This document shows positions 15,225 to 23,712 of a stretch of DNA of 38,485 nucleotides, piece after piece; position 1 is the first letter of the stretch, and each line of letters opens with the position of its first letter. The translations under genes and the position numbers were made by a program. The notes under the pieces were generated by a model. The model made no database searches and was not told where the DNA came from. It saw only the letters and a list, made by a program, of their open reading frames with translations. Source of the stretch: an uncultured Blautia sp. (GTDB taxonomy: Bacteria > Bacillota > Clostridia > Lachnospirales > Lachnospiraceae); the NCBI GenBank assembly GCA_948436455.1, contig CAOJIB010000006.1, positions 1 through 38,485 of the forward strand, in the 5' to 3' direction.

Positions 15225-15638
15225 TTACAGGCAGTCTGTCAGCAGCCGGTAAATCTCCGGGTAGGAGCGTTTCAGGGAAAGGAGTTTCTTCTGCTTATCT
15301 ATGAAGCAGTGGCTGCTGCTACCTTTGGCGCGGATCTCCCCGGTGGCCGCGTCGTAAATCTCGTAGCCGAAAGTCATCCGGACGCCGTTGAAGGCTTTCA
15401 CGTACGTCTTGATTTCTACCGAATCGCCGAAGGCCGTCATCGAGAGGTACTGGCAGTTGATCTCCAGTACGGGGCTTAAGATGCCTTCTTGCTCCAAGCG
15501 GTCGTAGGGATAGCCGATGGATTCCAGGAAAAATACACGGGCTTCTTCAAACCATCGAATATAATTGGAATGATGGATAATGCCCATCTGGTCTGTTTCA
15601 TAATACTGCGCTTTATGGGTCCAAGTGAAGGTTTTCAT
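15225..15638 (-). CDS. Acyl-CoA thioesterase (YbgC/4-hydroxybenzoyl-CoA type hot-dog fold)
   Basis: 137 residues forming a single hot-dog domain. The signature YYETDQMGIIHHSNYIRWFEEAR (~12-34) contains catalytic Asp16 and the long helix of this family. Members hydrolyse short-chain or aromatic acyl-CoA thioesters in the cytoplasm. GGAGTACGAAAG precedes the ATG at 15638, and a promoter lies 33 bp further upstream. The length is normal and the gene is monocistronic. Substrate is not predictable. Confidence 0.92.
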   Translation of the reverse strand: MKTFTWTHKAQYYETDQMGIIHHSNYIRWFEEARVFFLESIGYPYDRLEQEGILSPVLEINCQYLSMTAFGDSVEIKTYVKAFNGVRMTFGYEIYDAATGEIRAKGSSSHCFIDKQKKLLSLKRSYPEIYRLLTDCL

Positions 15639-15670
15639 CTTTCGTACTCCTTTGCTGTGATTTTCTGTAT

Positions 15671-15699
15671 AGTATACTGCCGAAGGCGGCGGATTTCAA
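15671..15699 (-). promoter_or_regulatory. Promoter of the thioesterase gene
   Basis: Minus strand: -35 TTGAAA (15694-15699), 17-bp spacer, -10 TATACT (15671-15676). Repeat copy A4 starts 35 bp upstream of the -35 box. Confidence 0.78.
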
Positions 15700-15734
15700 G
15701 CTTTGGACGACGGAATTGCGAAACGCGCGTATCT

Positions 15735-15871
15735 ATTTGGATCAGGACTTTGCACTTGCTGCAAAGTCAGCAAGAATACATATAGGCAGCCGAGGGGGAA
15801 TCTCTCCCTCGCCATAAGCGACTTGGAATAGACAGATTCTGTAGCTATGAAGCCGTAGGCTGAATCGTTAC
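15735..15871 (+). repeat. Structured dispersed repeat, family A, copy 4
   Basis: Helix 1 outer stem is TATTT/GAATA where copies 1 and 2 have AGTTC/GAACT and GTGTTC/GAACAC, so both sides changed. The inner stem is a perfect 9 bp, GACTTTGCA/TGCAAAGTC, with loop CTTGC. Helix 2: GAATCT-TC with GA-AGATTC and one mismatch. Helix 3: GTAGCTAT/ATCGTTAC with a G-T pair and one mismatch, and AGCC/GGCT inside. The copy ends 8 bp before the -35 box of the rightward gene at 15937. Confidence 0.86.
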
Positions 15872-15879
15872 AAATGCGC

Positions 15880-15908
15880 TTGCTTTCCGGCGGCAGTGCG
15901 ATTATAAT
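15880..15908 (+). promoter_or_regulatory. Promoter of the zinc-finger membrane protein gene
   Basis: -35 TTGCTT (15880-15885), 17-bp spacer, -10 TATAAT (15903-15908). This makes any start codon before about 15915 impossible and fixes the ATG at 15937. Confidence 0.78.
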
Positions 15909-15936
15909 AGTACGAAAGAAAGGCGCGGTACAAAAT

Positions 15937-16266
15937 ATGGATTGCAGAACGGCGGAAAGCCTGGTGAACGGCTATATTAATCATAGCCTGTCTCTGAAGG
16001 AGACGGAGCGTTTTATTGCTCACGTGCGGGAATGCCCCGCGTGTTATGAGGAGTTAGAAACGTATTTTACTGTTTCCATGGCGATTCAGCATTTGGATGG
16101 AGAGCTGGGCGGCACAATGAATATGAAACGCCTGCTAGAGCAGGATCTGAAAAAACGGGAATGGCGCGTGACGAATTGGAAAGTGCAGCGTTTTATAGGG
16201 TTGCTTTTTCTATGCGGCGGCGTAGGTGCGCTGCTGGCGCTGTTCGGATGGCTGTTTCTATTTTGA
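15937..16266 (+). CDS. Anti-sigma-factor-like zinc-finger membrane protein
   Basis: 109 residues. The N-terminal zf-HC2 domain has the H-x3-C-x2-C pattern (HVRECPACYEEL, ~32-43) used by anti-sigma factors to bind zinc. One C-terminal transmembrane helix (~86-108, LLFLCGGVGALLALFGWLFLF) ends the protein. This is the usual shape of a membrane anti-sigma factor, but no sigma factor gene is adjacent and there is no extracytoplasmic sensor domain. It could bind a distant ECF sigma factor or have another role. The Shine-Dalgarno sequence is weak (GAAAGG). Confidence 0.8.
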   Translation: MDCRTAESLVNGYINHSLSLKETERFIAHVRECPACYEELETYFTVSMAIQHLDGELGGTMNMKRLLEQDLKKREWRVTNWKVQRFIGLLFLCGGVGALLALFGWLFLF

Positions 16267-16294
16267 GCAGCCTAATATGCGAGGAATGATAGAC

Positions 16295-16333
16295 GTGTTG
16301 CTTTTACGGATATGTAAGAGCGGCACATTTTTT
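16295..16333 (+). terminator. Rho-independent terminator
   Basis: 13-bp stem with three G-T pairs: GTGTTGCTTTTAC (16295-16307) with GTAAGAGCGGCAC (16314-16326), then ATTTTTT. Confidence 0.82.
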
Positions 16334-16334
16334 C

Positions 16335-16363
16335 TTTAAAAAAAGAAACGAATAGTGTATACT
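16335..16363 (+). promoter_or_regulatory. polA operon promoter
   Basis: -35 TTTAAA (16335-16340), 17-bp spacer, -10 TATACT (16358-16363), directly after the preceding terminator. Confidence 0.6.
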
Positions 16364-16426
16364 AAAAAACGATACTACGCGTAGAGCATATTCTCTGGCA
16401 GAGCGCCGAAGGGCATGGAGGTAGGA

Positions 16427-19060
16427 ATGAGTGAAAAAATTCTGCTGATTGACGGGCACAGTATTTTAAACAGAGCGTTTTACGGTCTGCCGGACCTGAC
16501 GAATTCCGAAGGAAAGCATACGGGAGCCGTGTACGGCTTTTTGAATATCATTTTTAAGATTCTTGAGGAGGAGGGGCCAGATTACCTGACGGTGGCCTTT
16601 GACGTCCATGCGCCGACCTTTCGCCATGGGATGTTCCCGGAATACAAAGGAACCAGAAAGGCTATGCCTAAGGAGCTGCGGGAGCAGGTGCCGCTTTTGC
16701 AGGAAGTCTTAGGCGCCATGGGGATCTGCATTGTGCAAAAAGCCGGCTACGAGGCGGATGATCTGCTGGGGACTTTAGCGAAGCGCTGCGAGGCGAAAGG
16801 GATGGAAGTGACGATTCTTTCCGGCGATCGGGATCTTTTGCAATTGGCGACGGCGCATATCCTCGTCCGGGTGCCCAAGACCGTGAAGGGAAAGACTGTA
16901 ATCGAGGATTACCGGGAGGCGCAGGTGCTGGAGAAATACCAGGTGACGCCGCCCCAGATTATTGAGCTAAAGGCTCTGATGGGCGATACGGCCGACAATA
17001 TTCCCGGCATTCCCGGCGTGGGAGAAAAAACGGCGACAAAGATAATTGTAGAATTTTGCACCATTGAAAACGCATACGCGCATCTGGAGGAAATAAAGCC
17101 CAATAAGGCCAGGGAATCTCTGCGGGAACACTATGATTTGGCGGTATTGAGCAAAAAGCTGGCGACGATCCAGACGGATGCGCCGATTATGCTGGAGGAG
17201 GAGTGTGCCCGGGTTGGCGATTTTTATACGCCGGAGGCGTACGAATACTTCCGAAAGCTGGAATTTAAAAATCTGCTGAGTCGTTTTGCCAGCACTCCGG
17301 CCCCGGCGCAGTCCTGGGAGATGAGCTTTGCAGTTTGTACAGAGCTGGCGGAAGCGGAGGAGATTTTCCGGGAAGCGGCCATCCTGCCAGCGGTTGGGCT
17401 GCAGACGGCGGGAGATGAAAAAAGGCTTTTTGGCGTGGCGCTGGCGCTTGAAAAGCAAACATTCTTTCTCGCCTGCCAGGGCTTTTTAACCGAAGGGTAC
17501 TTAAAAGAGAAGGTGAAGGAGCTTGCCGGCGGGCCTCTGCTGTGTACGATGGATGTGAAGGGGATTCTCAAGCAGATCTCCCTGCCGGGGCCGGCGGGTA
17601 CCTTCGACGCGAGTATCGCGGCGTATCTTTTAAACCCATTGAAATCTGCGTATCCCTATGAGGATCTGGCCGGCGAATACCTGCAGAGCATGCTGCCTTC
17701 CCAGGGCGAGCTGATTGGAAAGCTTTCCCTATCGGCGGCCTTTTTAGAAAAGCCCGAAGAGGCCGGACAAGTTTGGGGTTTTATGGCCGGTGTGGCGCTG
17801 GCGGTGCAGCCGGCGCTTACGAAAGCCTTGAAGGAGCAGGGCATGGAGCGGGTTTTCCTGGAAATGGAAATGCCGTTGGCCTTTACGCTGCATGCGATGG
17901 AACAGGAGGGGATTCTTGTCAAGCCGGAGGAATTGCAGGCCTATGGCGAGCAGCTTTTGGTGCGCATCCAGGAGCTGGAAGAGAAGATCTATATCCAGGC
18001 GGGAGAGAAATTCAACATCAATTCACCCAAGCAGTTGGGCGGGATCATTTTCGAAAAAATGCAGCTTCCCGGCGGGAAGAAGACGAAGACGGGCTATTCC
18101 ACAGCGGCGGATGTGCTGGAACGTCTGGCGCCTCAGGCGCCGATCATTCAGGATATTCTGGAATATCGCCAGCTTACTAAGTTAAAATCCACCTATGCGG
18201 ACGGGTTATACGGCTGCATTGGCGAGGACGGCCGGATTCATTCCACGTTCCATCAGACGATCACGGCGACCGGAAGGATCAGCAGCACGGAGCCGAATCT
18301 GCAGAATATCCCTGTGCGCATGGAGCTGGGAAGGCTGATCCGCAAGGTCTTCGTTCCCAAGGAGGGCTGTGTCTTTCTGGACGCAGATTATTCCCAGATT
18401 GAGCTGCGCGTGCTGGCCCATATGTCTGGGGATGAAAAATTGATTCAGGCCTATCAGGAGGCGCAGGATATCCACAGGATCACGGCTTCTCAGGTCTTCC
18501 ACGTGCCCTTTGAGGAGGTGACCGCTCTGCAGCGGCGCAACGCCAAGGCGGTAAATTTTGGCATCGTCTACGGCATCAGCTCTTTTGGCTTAAGCCAGGA
18601 TCTCAGCATTACAAAGAAAGAAGCGGCGGAATATATTCAGCGGTATTTCGATACGTATCCGAAGATCAAGGGCTTTCTGGACGGTCTGGTGGCTCAGGGG
18701 AAAAAGGACGGCTATGTGGCGACGATGTTTGGGCGGCGGCGGCCCATTCCTGAATTGAAATCCAGCAATTTTATGCAGCGTTCCTTTGGCGAGCGAATCG
18801 CGATGAATTCCCCGATCCAGGGAAGCGCCGCAGATATTATCAAGATTGCCATGAACCGGGTACACCAGAGGCTAAAAGACGAGCATCTAAAGTCTCGGCT
18901 GCTTTTGCAGGTGCACGACGAATTGCTGATTGAAACGTATATAGAGGAGCTGCCGGCGGTTTCCGCCTTATTGGAGGAGGAAATGAAAGGCGCGGCGCAG
19001 CTTCTGGTATCGCTGGAGGTAGATATGCATACGGGAGAGAATTGGTACGAGGCGAAATAG
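16427..19060 (+). CDS. polA: DNA polymerase I
   Basis: 877 residues from the ATG at 16427, chosen because GGAGGTAGGA immediately precedes it; an ATG four codons earlier has no site. Residues 1-~285 are the 5'-3' exonuclease (LLIDGHSILNRAFYGL; ADDLLGTLA; LSGDRDLLQL; GDTADNIPGIPGVGEKTA). Residues ~300-465 are a 3'-5' exonuclease fold in which the usual DxE motif reads VGLQTAG, so proofreading should be lost, as in Bacillus Pol I. The polymerase domain has motif A DADYSQIELR (~651), motif B RRNAKAVNFGIVYG (~703) and motif C QVHDEL (~828). It fills gaps in replication and repair. First gene of a run with coaE. Confidence 0.97.
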   Translation: MSEKILLIDGHSILNRAFYGLPDLTNSEGKHTGAVYGFLNIIFKILEEEGPDYLTVAFDVHAPTFRHGMFPEYKGTRKAMPKELREQVPLLQEVLGAMGICIVQKAGYEADDLLGTLAKRCEAKGMEVTILSGDRDLLQLATAHILVRVPKTVKGKTVIEDYREAQVLEKYQVTPPQIIELKALMGDTADNIPGIPGVGEKTATKIIVEFCTIENAYAHLEEIKPNKARESLREHYDLAVLSKKLATIQTDAPIMLEEECARVGDFYTPEAYEYFRKLEFKNLLSRFASTPAPAQSWEMSFAVCTELAEAEEIFREAAILPAVGLQTAGDEKRLFGVALALEKQTFFLACQGFLTEGYLKEKVKELAGGPLLCTMDVKGILKQISLPGPAGTFDASIAAYLLNPLKSAYPYEDLAGEYLQSMLPSQGELIGKLSLSAAFLEKPEEAGQVWGFMAGVALAVQPALTKALKEQGMERVFLEMEMPLAFTLHAMEQEGILVKPEELQAYGEQLLVRIQELEEKIYIQAGEKFNINSPKQLGGIIFEKMQLPGGKKTKTGYSTAADVLERLAPQAPIIQDILEYRQLTKLKSTYADGLYGCIGEDGRIHSTFHQTITATGRISSTEPNLQNIPVRMELGRLIRKVFVPKEGCVFLDADYSQIELRVLAHMSGDEKLIQAYQEAQDIHRITASQVFHVPFEEVTALQRRNAKAVNFGIVYGISSFGLSQDLSITKKEAAEYIQRYFDTYPKIKGFLDGLVAQGKKDGYVATMFGRRRPIPELKSSNFMQRSFGERIAMNSPIQGSAADIIKIAMNRVHQRLKDEHLKSRLLLQVHDELLIETYIEELPAVSALLEEEMKGAAQLLVSLEVDMHTGENWYEAK

Positions 19061-19651
19061 ATGAAAATCATAGGAATTACCGGCGGCGCGGGCGCCGGGA
19101 AAAGCACGGTGTTAGGATATATTCGGGAGAATTATCCAGGCGTAGTCCTGGAGGCGGATAAGGTGGGCCATTTGCTGCTGCAGCCGGGGGAAAGCTGCTA
19201 TGAACCGGTGACGGAGCTTTTCGGCGCGCAGGTGCTGCGCGCGGATGGGAGTATCGATCGACAAAAGGTGGCGGCGCAGGTATTTTCTGATGCCGAGCGT
19301 TTGAAAAAGCTAAACTCGATCATCCATCCCCGGGTAAAAGAATATATTTTACAGCGGATCGACGAGGAGAAGAAACGAGGCACTCCCTTCTTTTTCCTGG
19401 AGGCGGCGCTTTTTCTGGAAGAGAAATATGATGCATTTTGCGACGAAGTGTGGTATATTGATGCGGATGAAGAAGTGCGCCGCAGGCGGCTGATCGAGAG
19501 CCGGGGATATTCCGACGAGCGAATTGACGGGCTTTTTGCCAATCAGCTTTCCAGGACGGAATTTGCCCGGCGGTGTACTTGTCGAATCGAAAATAATGGA
19601 GATATCGGCCGTACTTGCCGGCAGATTGAGGAAAGGATGCGCGGTTTATGA
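19061..19651 (+). CDS. coaE: Dephospho-CoA kinase
   Basis: 196 residues. Phosphorylates dephospho-CoA at the 3'-hydroxyl, the last step of coenzyme A synthesis. The P-loop is GGAGAGKST (8-16), followed by the acceptor-binding VVLEADKVGH and NSIIHPRVKEYI, and a lid region RRRRLIESRGYSDE. Starts at the base after the polA stop codon, so the two are translationally coupled. It overlaps the next gene by 4 bp (ATGA). Confidence 0.96.
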   Translation: MKIIGITGGAGAGKSTVLGYIRENYPGVVLEADKVGHLLLQPGESCYEPVTELFGAQVLRADGSIDRQKVAAQVFSDAERLKKLNSIIHPRVKEYILQRIDEEKKRGTPFFFLEAALFLEEKYDAFCDEVWYIDADEEVRRRRLIESRGYSDERIDGLFANQLSRTEFARRCTCRIENNGDIGRTCRQIEERMRGL

Positions 19652-20445
19652 GACTTTGCAGTATTGCCAGCGGCAGCAGCGGCAATTGTATTTACGTGGG
19701 CGGCGAGACGGCCCATGTGCTGGTGGACGCGGGGATCAGCGGAAAGCGCATTGAATGCGGCTTGCAATCCATTGATATGTCTATGCGGGATATGGATGGA
19801 ATTTTGGTAACCCATGAACATTACGACCACGTAAAGGGGCTGGGTGTGCTGGCCAGGAGGTATAAGCTTCCTATTTATGCCACAAAGGGGACGATCGCGG
19901 CCATTTGTGCCATGTCCCAGGTGGGAAAGCTGCCGGAGGGGATTTTTCGGGAAATTTCCGAGGATGCGGATTTTTGGATTCAGGATTTGCAGATACGGCC
20001 CTTTACGATTTCCCACGACGCGGCGCAGCCGGTGGGGTATCGCCTGCAGTGCGGCAGTCAGTCCGTAGGCATCGCGACGGATTTGGGGACGTTTAACGAC
20101 TATATCGTGGAAAATCTCCGGCGGGTGAACGCGCTGCTCTTAGAAGCGAATCACGACGTCCGGATGCTGCAGGCGGGCGGTTATCCGTATTATCTGAAAT
20201 GCCGGATATTGGGCGATCGGGGACATCTTTCCAATGAAAATGCCGGCCGACTGCTCTGCCGCCTTTTGCACGATCAGCTAAAAGCAGTTCTCTTAGGGCA
20301 TTTGAGCCAGGAAAATAACATGGAAGAGCTGGCGTACCAAACGGTTTGTCAGGAGGTAACGCTGGGAGAAAATCCCTACCGGGCGGAAGATTTTCAGATT
20401 CAGGTGGCGGGACGTTCCAGGCGCTCCGAGCTGATTACCCTATGA
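19648..20445 (+). CDS. MBL-fold metallohydrolase (YycJ/WalJ-like)
   Basis: 265 residues. Metallo-beta-lactamase fold with the metal motif HEHYDH (56-61). The N-terminus MRLCSIASGSSGNCIYV is typical of the YycJ/WalJ family, and the C-terminal region contains LLEANHDVRML and GHLSQENN. B. subtilis YycJ is linked to DNA repair and exonuclease activity, which fits its place behind polA, though the function is not proved. ATGA overlap with coaE indicates one operon. Confidence 0.9.
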   Translation: MRLCSIASGSSGNCIYVGGETAHVLVDAGISGKRIECGLQSIDMSMRDMDGILVTHEHYDHVKGLGVLARRYKLPIYATKGTIAAICAMSQVGKLPEGIFREISEDADFWIQDLQIRPFTISHDAAQPVGYRLQCGSQSVGIATDLGTFNDYIVENLRRVNALLLEANHDVRMLQAGGYPYYLKCRILGDRGHLSNENAGRLLCRLLHDQLKAVLLGHLSQENNMEELAYQTVCQEVTLGENPYRAEDFQIQVAGRSRRSELITL

Positions 20446-20490
20446 TACATAGAAAGAATAGAAATACGCAGTACATAAAAGGAGGACACG

Positions 20491-20763
20491 ATGAAAAAGA
20501 ATATCATTACTGTGGTAGGGCTGGATACCATCGGCATCATTGCCCGGGTATGCACCTATCTGGCCGAAAACCAGGTGAATATCCTGGACATTTCCCAGAC
20601 GATCGTCCAGGGCTATTTCAATATGATGATGGTCACGGATACCAGTAAATCCCCCAAGGATATAGGCGTTCTCTCCAAGGAACTGGCCAGCCTGGGAGAA
20701 GAGATCGGCGTGGTCATTCATTGTCGTCATGAGGACATTTTCAATAAGATGCACAGGATATAG
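20491..20763 (+). CDS. ACT domain protein (UPF0237)
   Basis: 90 residues forming a single ACT regulatory domain (ITVVGLDTIGIIARVCTYLAENQVNILDISQTI). AAAGGAGG precedes the ATG. It starts 45 bp after the MBL gene and ends 9 bp before the UPF0210 gene, with which it is commonly paired in Bacillota. ACT domains bind small ligands such as amino acids; the ligand here is unknown. Confidence 0.92.
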   Translation: MKKNIITVVGLDTIGIIARVCTYLAENQVNILDISQTIVQGYFNMMMVTDTSKSPKDIGVLSKELASLGEEIGVVIHCRHEDIFNKMHRI

Positions 20764-20772
20764 GGTGAGCAG

Positions 20773-22137
20773 ATGATTAATATATGGGAAGTAAATGAAA
20801 CGAGCAAAATGATCGAACAGGAAAACCTGGACGTGCGTACGATCACGATGGGGATCAGCCTTCTGGACTGTATCGACGCAGATCTTGAAAAGCTGAAACA
20901 GAAGATTTACGAGAAAATCACAAAGAAGGCGGCCCGCCTGGTAGCCGTCGGCGAAGAGATCGAAATGGAATACGGCATTCCCATCGTGAATAAACGGATT
21001 TCCATTACGCCCATCGCTTTGGTGGGCGGCGCGGCTTGCCGCTCGGCGGAAGATTTCGTCTCCATTGCCCGGACGCTGGATCAGGCGGCCAGGGAAGTGG
21101 GCGTGAATTTCCTGGGCGGCTATTCCGCACTGGCTTCTAAGGGGATGACGCCGGCGGACGAACGGCTGATGCGTTCCATCCCCCAGGCGATGGCCCAGAC
21201 GGAACGGGTATGCAGTTCCATCAACGTAGGCTCCACGAAAACCGGTATCAATATGGACGCGGTAAAGCTGATGGGCGAAATTATCGTGGAGACGGCAAAG
21301 GCCACGAAGGAAGAGGATTCTCGGGGCTGTACGAAGCTGGTGGTATTTTGCAACGCGCCGGATGACAATCCCTTCATGGCCGGGGCGTTCCACGGCGTGA
21401 CGGAAGCGGACTGCATTATCAATGTGGGCGTCAGCGGCCCCGGCGTGGTAAAAACGGCGTTGGAGGAAGTCCGGGGAAAGGATTTCGAGACCCTTTGCGA
21501 AATGATCAAGCGCACGGCCTTTAAAGTGACTCGTGTCGGACAGCTGGTAGCTCAGGAGGCCTCCCGGCGGCTGGAGGTGCCTTTTGGCATCGTGGATCTT
21601 TCCCTGGCGCCTACGCCGGCGGTGGGCGACAGTGTGGCCGGGATCCTAGAAGAGATCGGCCTGGAGTCTGTGGGTGCGCCTGGGACGACGGCGGCGCTGG
21701 CTCTTTTGAACGATCAGGTGAAAAAGGGCGGCGTTATGGCATCTTCCGCCGTGGGGGGCCTTAGCGGCGCATTTATTCCGGTCAGTGAAGATCAGGGGAT
21801 GATTGACGCGGTGAATGCTGGCGCGCTGACGATTGAAAAGCTGGAGGCCATGACCTGCGTCTGCTCGGTGGGGCTGGATATGATCACCATACCGGGGGAT
21901 ACGCCCGCCAGCACGATCTCCGGTATCATTGCGGACGAAGCGGCGATCGGAATGGTGAATCAGAAAACGACGGCCGTGCGGATCATTCCCGTGATTGGTA
22001 AGGGCGTGGGCGAAGTGGCGAAGTTTGGCGGACTTTTGGGCTATGCGCCGATTCTGCCAGTTAACGCCTTTTCTTGCGAGACTTTTGTGGCCAGAGGCGG
22101 CCGGATCCCGGCGCCGATTCACAGCTTTAAGAATTAA
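20773..22137 (+). CDS. PFL family protein (UPF0210/DUF711)
   Basis: 454 residues, matching the length and character of the UPF0210 family, which shares a fold with pyruvate formate-lyase-like proteins but whose reaction is not established. Recognisable stretches are [59 protein letters not shown] and [12 protein letters not shown]. No glycyl-radical motif is visible. It follows the ACT gene by 9 bp; both are probably co-transcribed with the polA run. Converges on tmcAL with a 12-bp gap and no terminator hairpin. Confidence 0.92.
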   Translation: MINIWEVNETSKMIEQENLDVRTITMGISLLDCIDADLEKLKQKIYEKITKKAARLVAVGEEIEMEYGIPIVNKRISITPIALVGGAACRSAEDFVSIARTLDQAAREVGVNFLGGYSALASKGMTPADERLMRSIPQAMAQTERVCSSINVGSTKTGINMDAVKLMGEIIVETAKATKEEDSRGCTKLVVFCNAPDDNPFMAGAFHGVTEADCIINVGVSGPGVVKTALEEVRGKDFETLCEMIKRTAFKVTRVGQLVAQEASRRLEVPFGIVDLSLAPTPAVGDSVAGILEEIGLESVGAPGTTAALALLNDQVKKGGVMASSAVGGLSGAFIPVSEDQGMIDAVNAGALTIEKLEAMTCVCSVGLDMITIPGDTPASTISGIIADEAAIGMVNQKTTAVRIIPVIGKGVGEVAKFGGLLGYAPILPVNAFSCETFVARGGRIPAPIHSFKN

Positions 22138-22149
22138 GGGCGAGGGTCT

Positions 22150-23370
22150 TTACAGGACGATGATCTGCTTTTGGTATTCGTGCAGATAGCGTTTTCCGAA
22201 TTTTTCGCATAGAATGCTTTCGTAGAGATTGGAAGCGAATACGTCTGCTTGCAGGGCTTTTTTCCCCGCGGCGGTCAGCCGGGCGTCGCTGTTGGCTAAT
22301 TTTGTCAGCAGCGGCAGCCGGCTTTTTTCTTTGATTGCAGAAAGGAGCGGGCGGGTTTCCTTTTTCATACCCAGGACGCGCGCGTAGGCGATGGGCTGCG
22401 GTTCCTTTTGGCAGAGCAGGATATGCAGCAGGGAACGGCAGATGCGGGTATAGGTCATATCCTTTGTTTTTACAAGGGCGGCAAACTGTGAAAAGGATAT
22501 GAATTGATTTTCCAGCCTTTTGATGCGCCGTGCCAGGGCGGGAGTGACATCCTGGTAAGCACACAGGCTCTCGGCGGTTTCCGACAGCAGCCGGTATCGA
22601 AGGAGCAGGGAAAGATCGTCCTCCCAAAGCGGCAGCGTTTGCCCGTAGCCTTCCCGCAAACGAGTGAAAGAAGCTTCGGGAAGCGTGGAAAAGAGCAGCG
22701 GCCACCGGGGATTTTCTTTTAATTCCCCGCGGATGCCCGTCGCCGAGGCGAAGGGCGAAAGAACGCCGTCGTGGTATCCGCCGCCCTTTCGGCGAACCGT
22801 GACCGGAGAGATGGGGCTTTGCAGCTTTTTCAGGGCCTTGCAGTATTCCAGGCCTAGAATGTTATTGGGACCGGCTAGAAATTGCGAAAGATTTTTGGTG
22901 GGAAAGAGCGACTCTTTCATACAGAAGCCAAGGGCCTCTGCCATGGCGGCGGGAAAAGGGCGGCCCTTTGCTAATTCCTTCCGAAGCTTGTCCCGATAGG
23001 ACGCCGGTTCCTTTAAAAGGAGGTCGGCCGCCGCTAAAAAGGGCGCGATTTCGCCCTGTTCGCTGCCAAAGGATAGATGGGTGACGACGCCAAGGCCGTC
23101 CAGTAAAGAGACGGCTCCCCAGGCGAAAAATTCCGCGCTGGCACAGGCGTAGGAGACGGGCAGCTCCAGGACGAGATCTGCCCCGTGAACGAGGGCCAGA
23201 TAGGCCCGGCCGTGCTTATCCATCACGGCCGGCGCGCCCCGCTGGACGAAATCCCCACTCATGACGACAACGGTATAATCGGCCTTTGTCTTTTTTTTAC
23301 TTTCTTCTATATGATATTGATGTCCCCGGTGAAAGGGGTTGTATTCTGCGATTAATCCGACAACTTTCAT
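22150..23370 (-). CDS. tmcAL: tRNA(Met) cytidine acetate ligase
   Basis: 406 residues. The N-terminal nucleotidyltransferase fold contains GLIAEYNPFHRGHQYHIEESK (6-26) with the HxGH motif, then VVVMSGDFVQRGAPAVMDK. TmcAL makes N4-acetylcytidine at the wobble position of elongator tRNA-Met using acetate and ATP. The length is typical. The start ATG at 23370 has a weak site (GAGATT). It shares a 342-bp upstream region with pta, which consumes and releases acetyl groups in the opposite direction; co-regulation is not indicated. Confidence 0.94.
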   Translation of the reverse strand: MKVVGLIAEYNPFHRGHQYHIEESKKKTKADYTVVVMSGDFVQRGAPAVMDKHGRAYLALVHGADLVLELPVSYACASAEFFAWGAVSLLDGLGVVTHLSFGSEQGEIAPFLAAADLLLKEPASYRDKLRKELAKGRPFPAAMAEALGFCMKESLFPTKNLSQFLAGPNNILGLEYCKALKKLQSPISPVTVRRKGGGYHDGVLSPFASATGIRGELKENPRWPLLFSTLPEASFTRLREGYGQTLPLWEDDLSLLLRYRLLSETAESLCAYQDVTPALARRIKRLENQFISFSQFAALVKTKDMTYTRICRSLLHILLCQKEPQPIAYARVLGMKKETRPLLSAIKEKSRLPLLTKLANSDARLTAAGKKALQADVFASNLYESILCEKFGKRYLHEYQKQIIVL

Positions 23371-23586
23371 AGGATGGAATCTCTTTTTTTTCAGCGATTA
23401 TTTTTAAGAAACTACTTTCGTTCCAGCGCTCATTTGTAGCATAAGACGGAGAAGGTGTATTTGACCGTAAAAGCCTTTGATTTCTCGCCGCAGGCGGTTG
23501 CAAACGGGCGAAACGCCATTCCTAGCATACACAGTGTGAATGGGAAACCAGTCATCTAATTTCCGCTTATTCTAGCATGGAAATGC
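23371..23586. other. Intergenic region between tmcAL and the pta promoter
   Basis: No gene is supported here. A short inverted repeat CATTC (23517-23521) / GAATG (23539-23543) is visible. No clear leftward promoter for tmcAL was identified. Apparent short open frames lack ribosome sites. Confidence 0.6.
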
Positions 23587-23615
23587 TTGAAATACAAGGA
23601 AACTAGGGGTATAAT
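23587..23615 (+). promoter_or_regulatory. pta-ackA promoter
   Basis: -35 TTGAAA (23587-23592), 17-bp spacer, -10 TATAAT (23610-23615). The leader is about 90 nt and holds a hairpin. Confidence 0.87.
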
Positions 23616-23623
23616 GGAAATAA

Positions 23624-23663
23624 CTGATAAAAGCGGTGCGAAATACGCGGTATTTTTTATCAG
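23624..23663 (+). promoter_or_regulatory. Hairpin in the pta leader
   Basis: 9-bp stem CTGATAAAA (23624-23632) / TTTTATCAG (23655-23663) with a GCG-rich 22-nt loop, starting a few bases after the expected transcription start. Likely an mRNA 5' stabilising structure; regulation is not shown. Confidence 0.45.
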
Positions 23664-23712
23664 CGATCTGCTTTAGCGTGGATAGAGAAAAAACGAAAGG
23701 AGTCATCAAATC

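Noticed and set aside
23498..23512. A fifth family A copy (CTCGCCGCAGGCG match)
   Set aside because: Only 13 bases match, and no flanking helix-2 or helix-3 sequence is present, so chance is likely.
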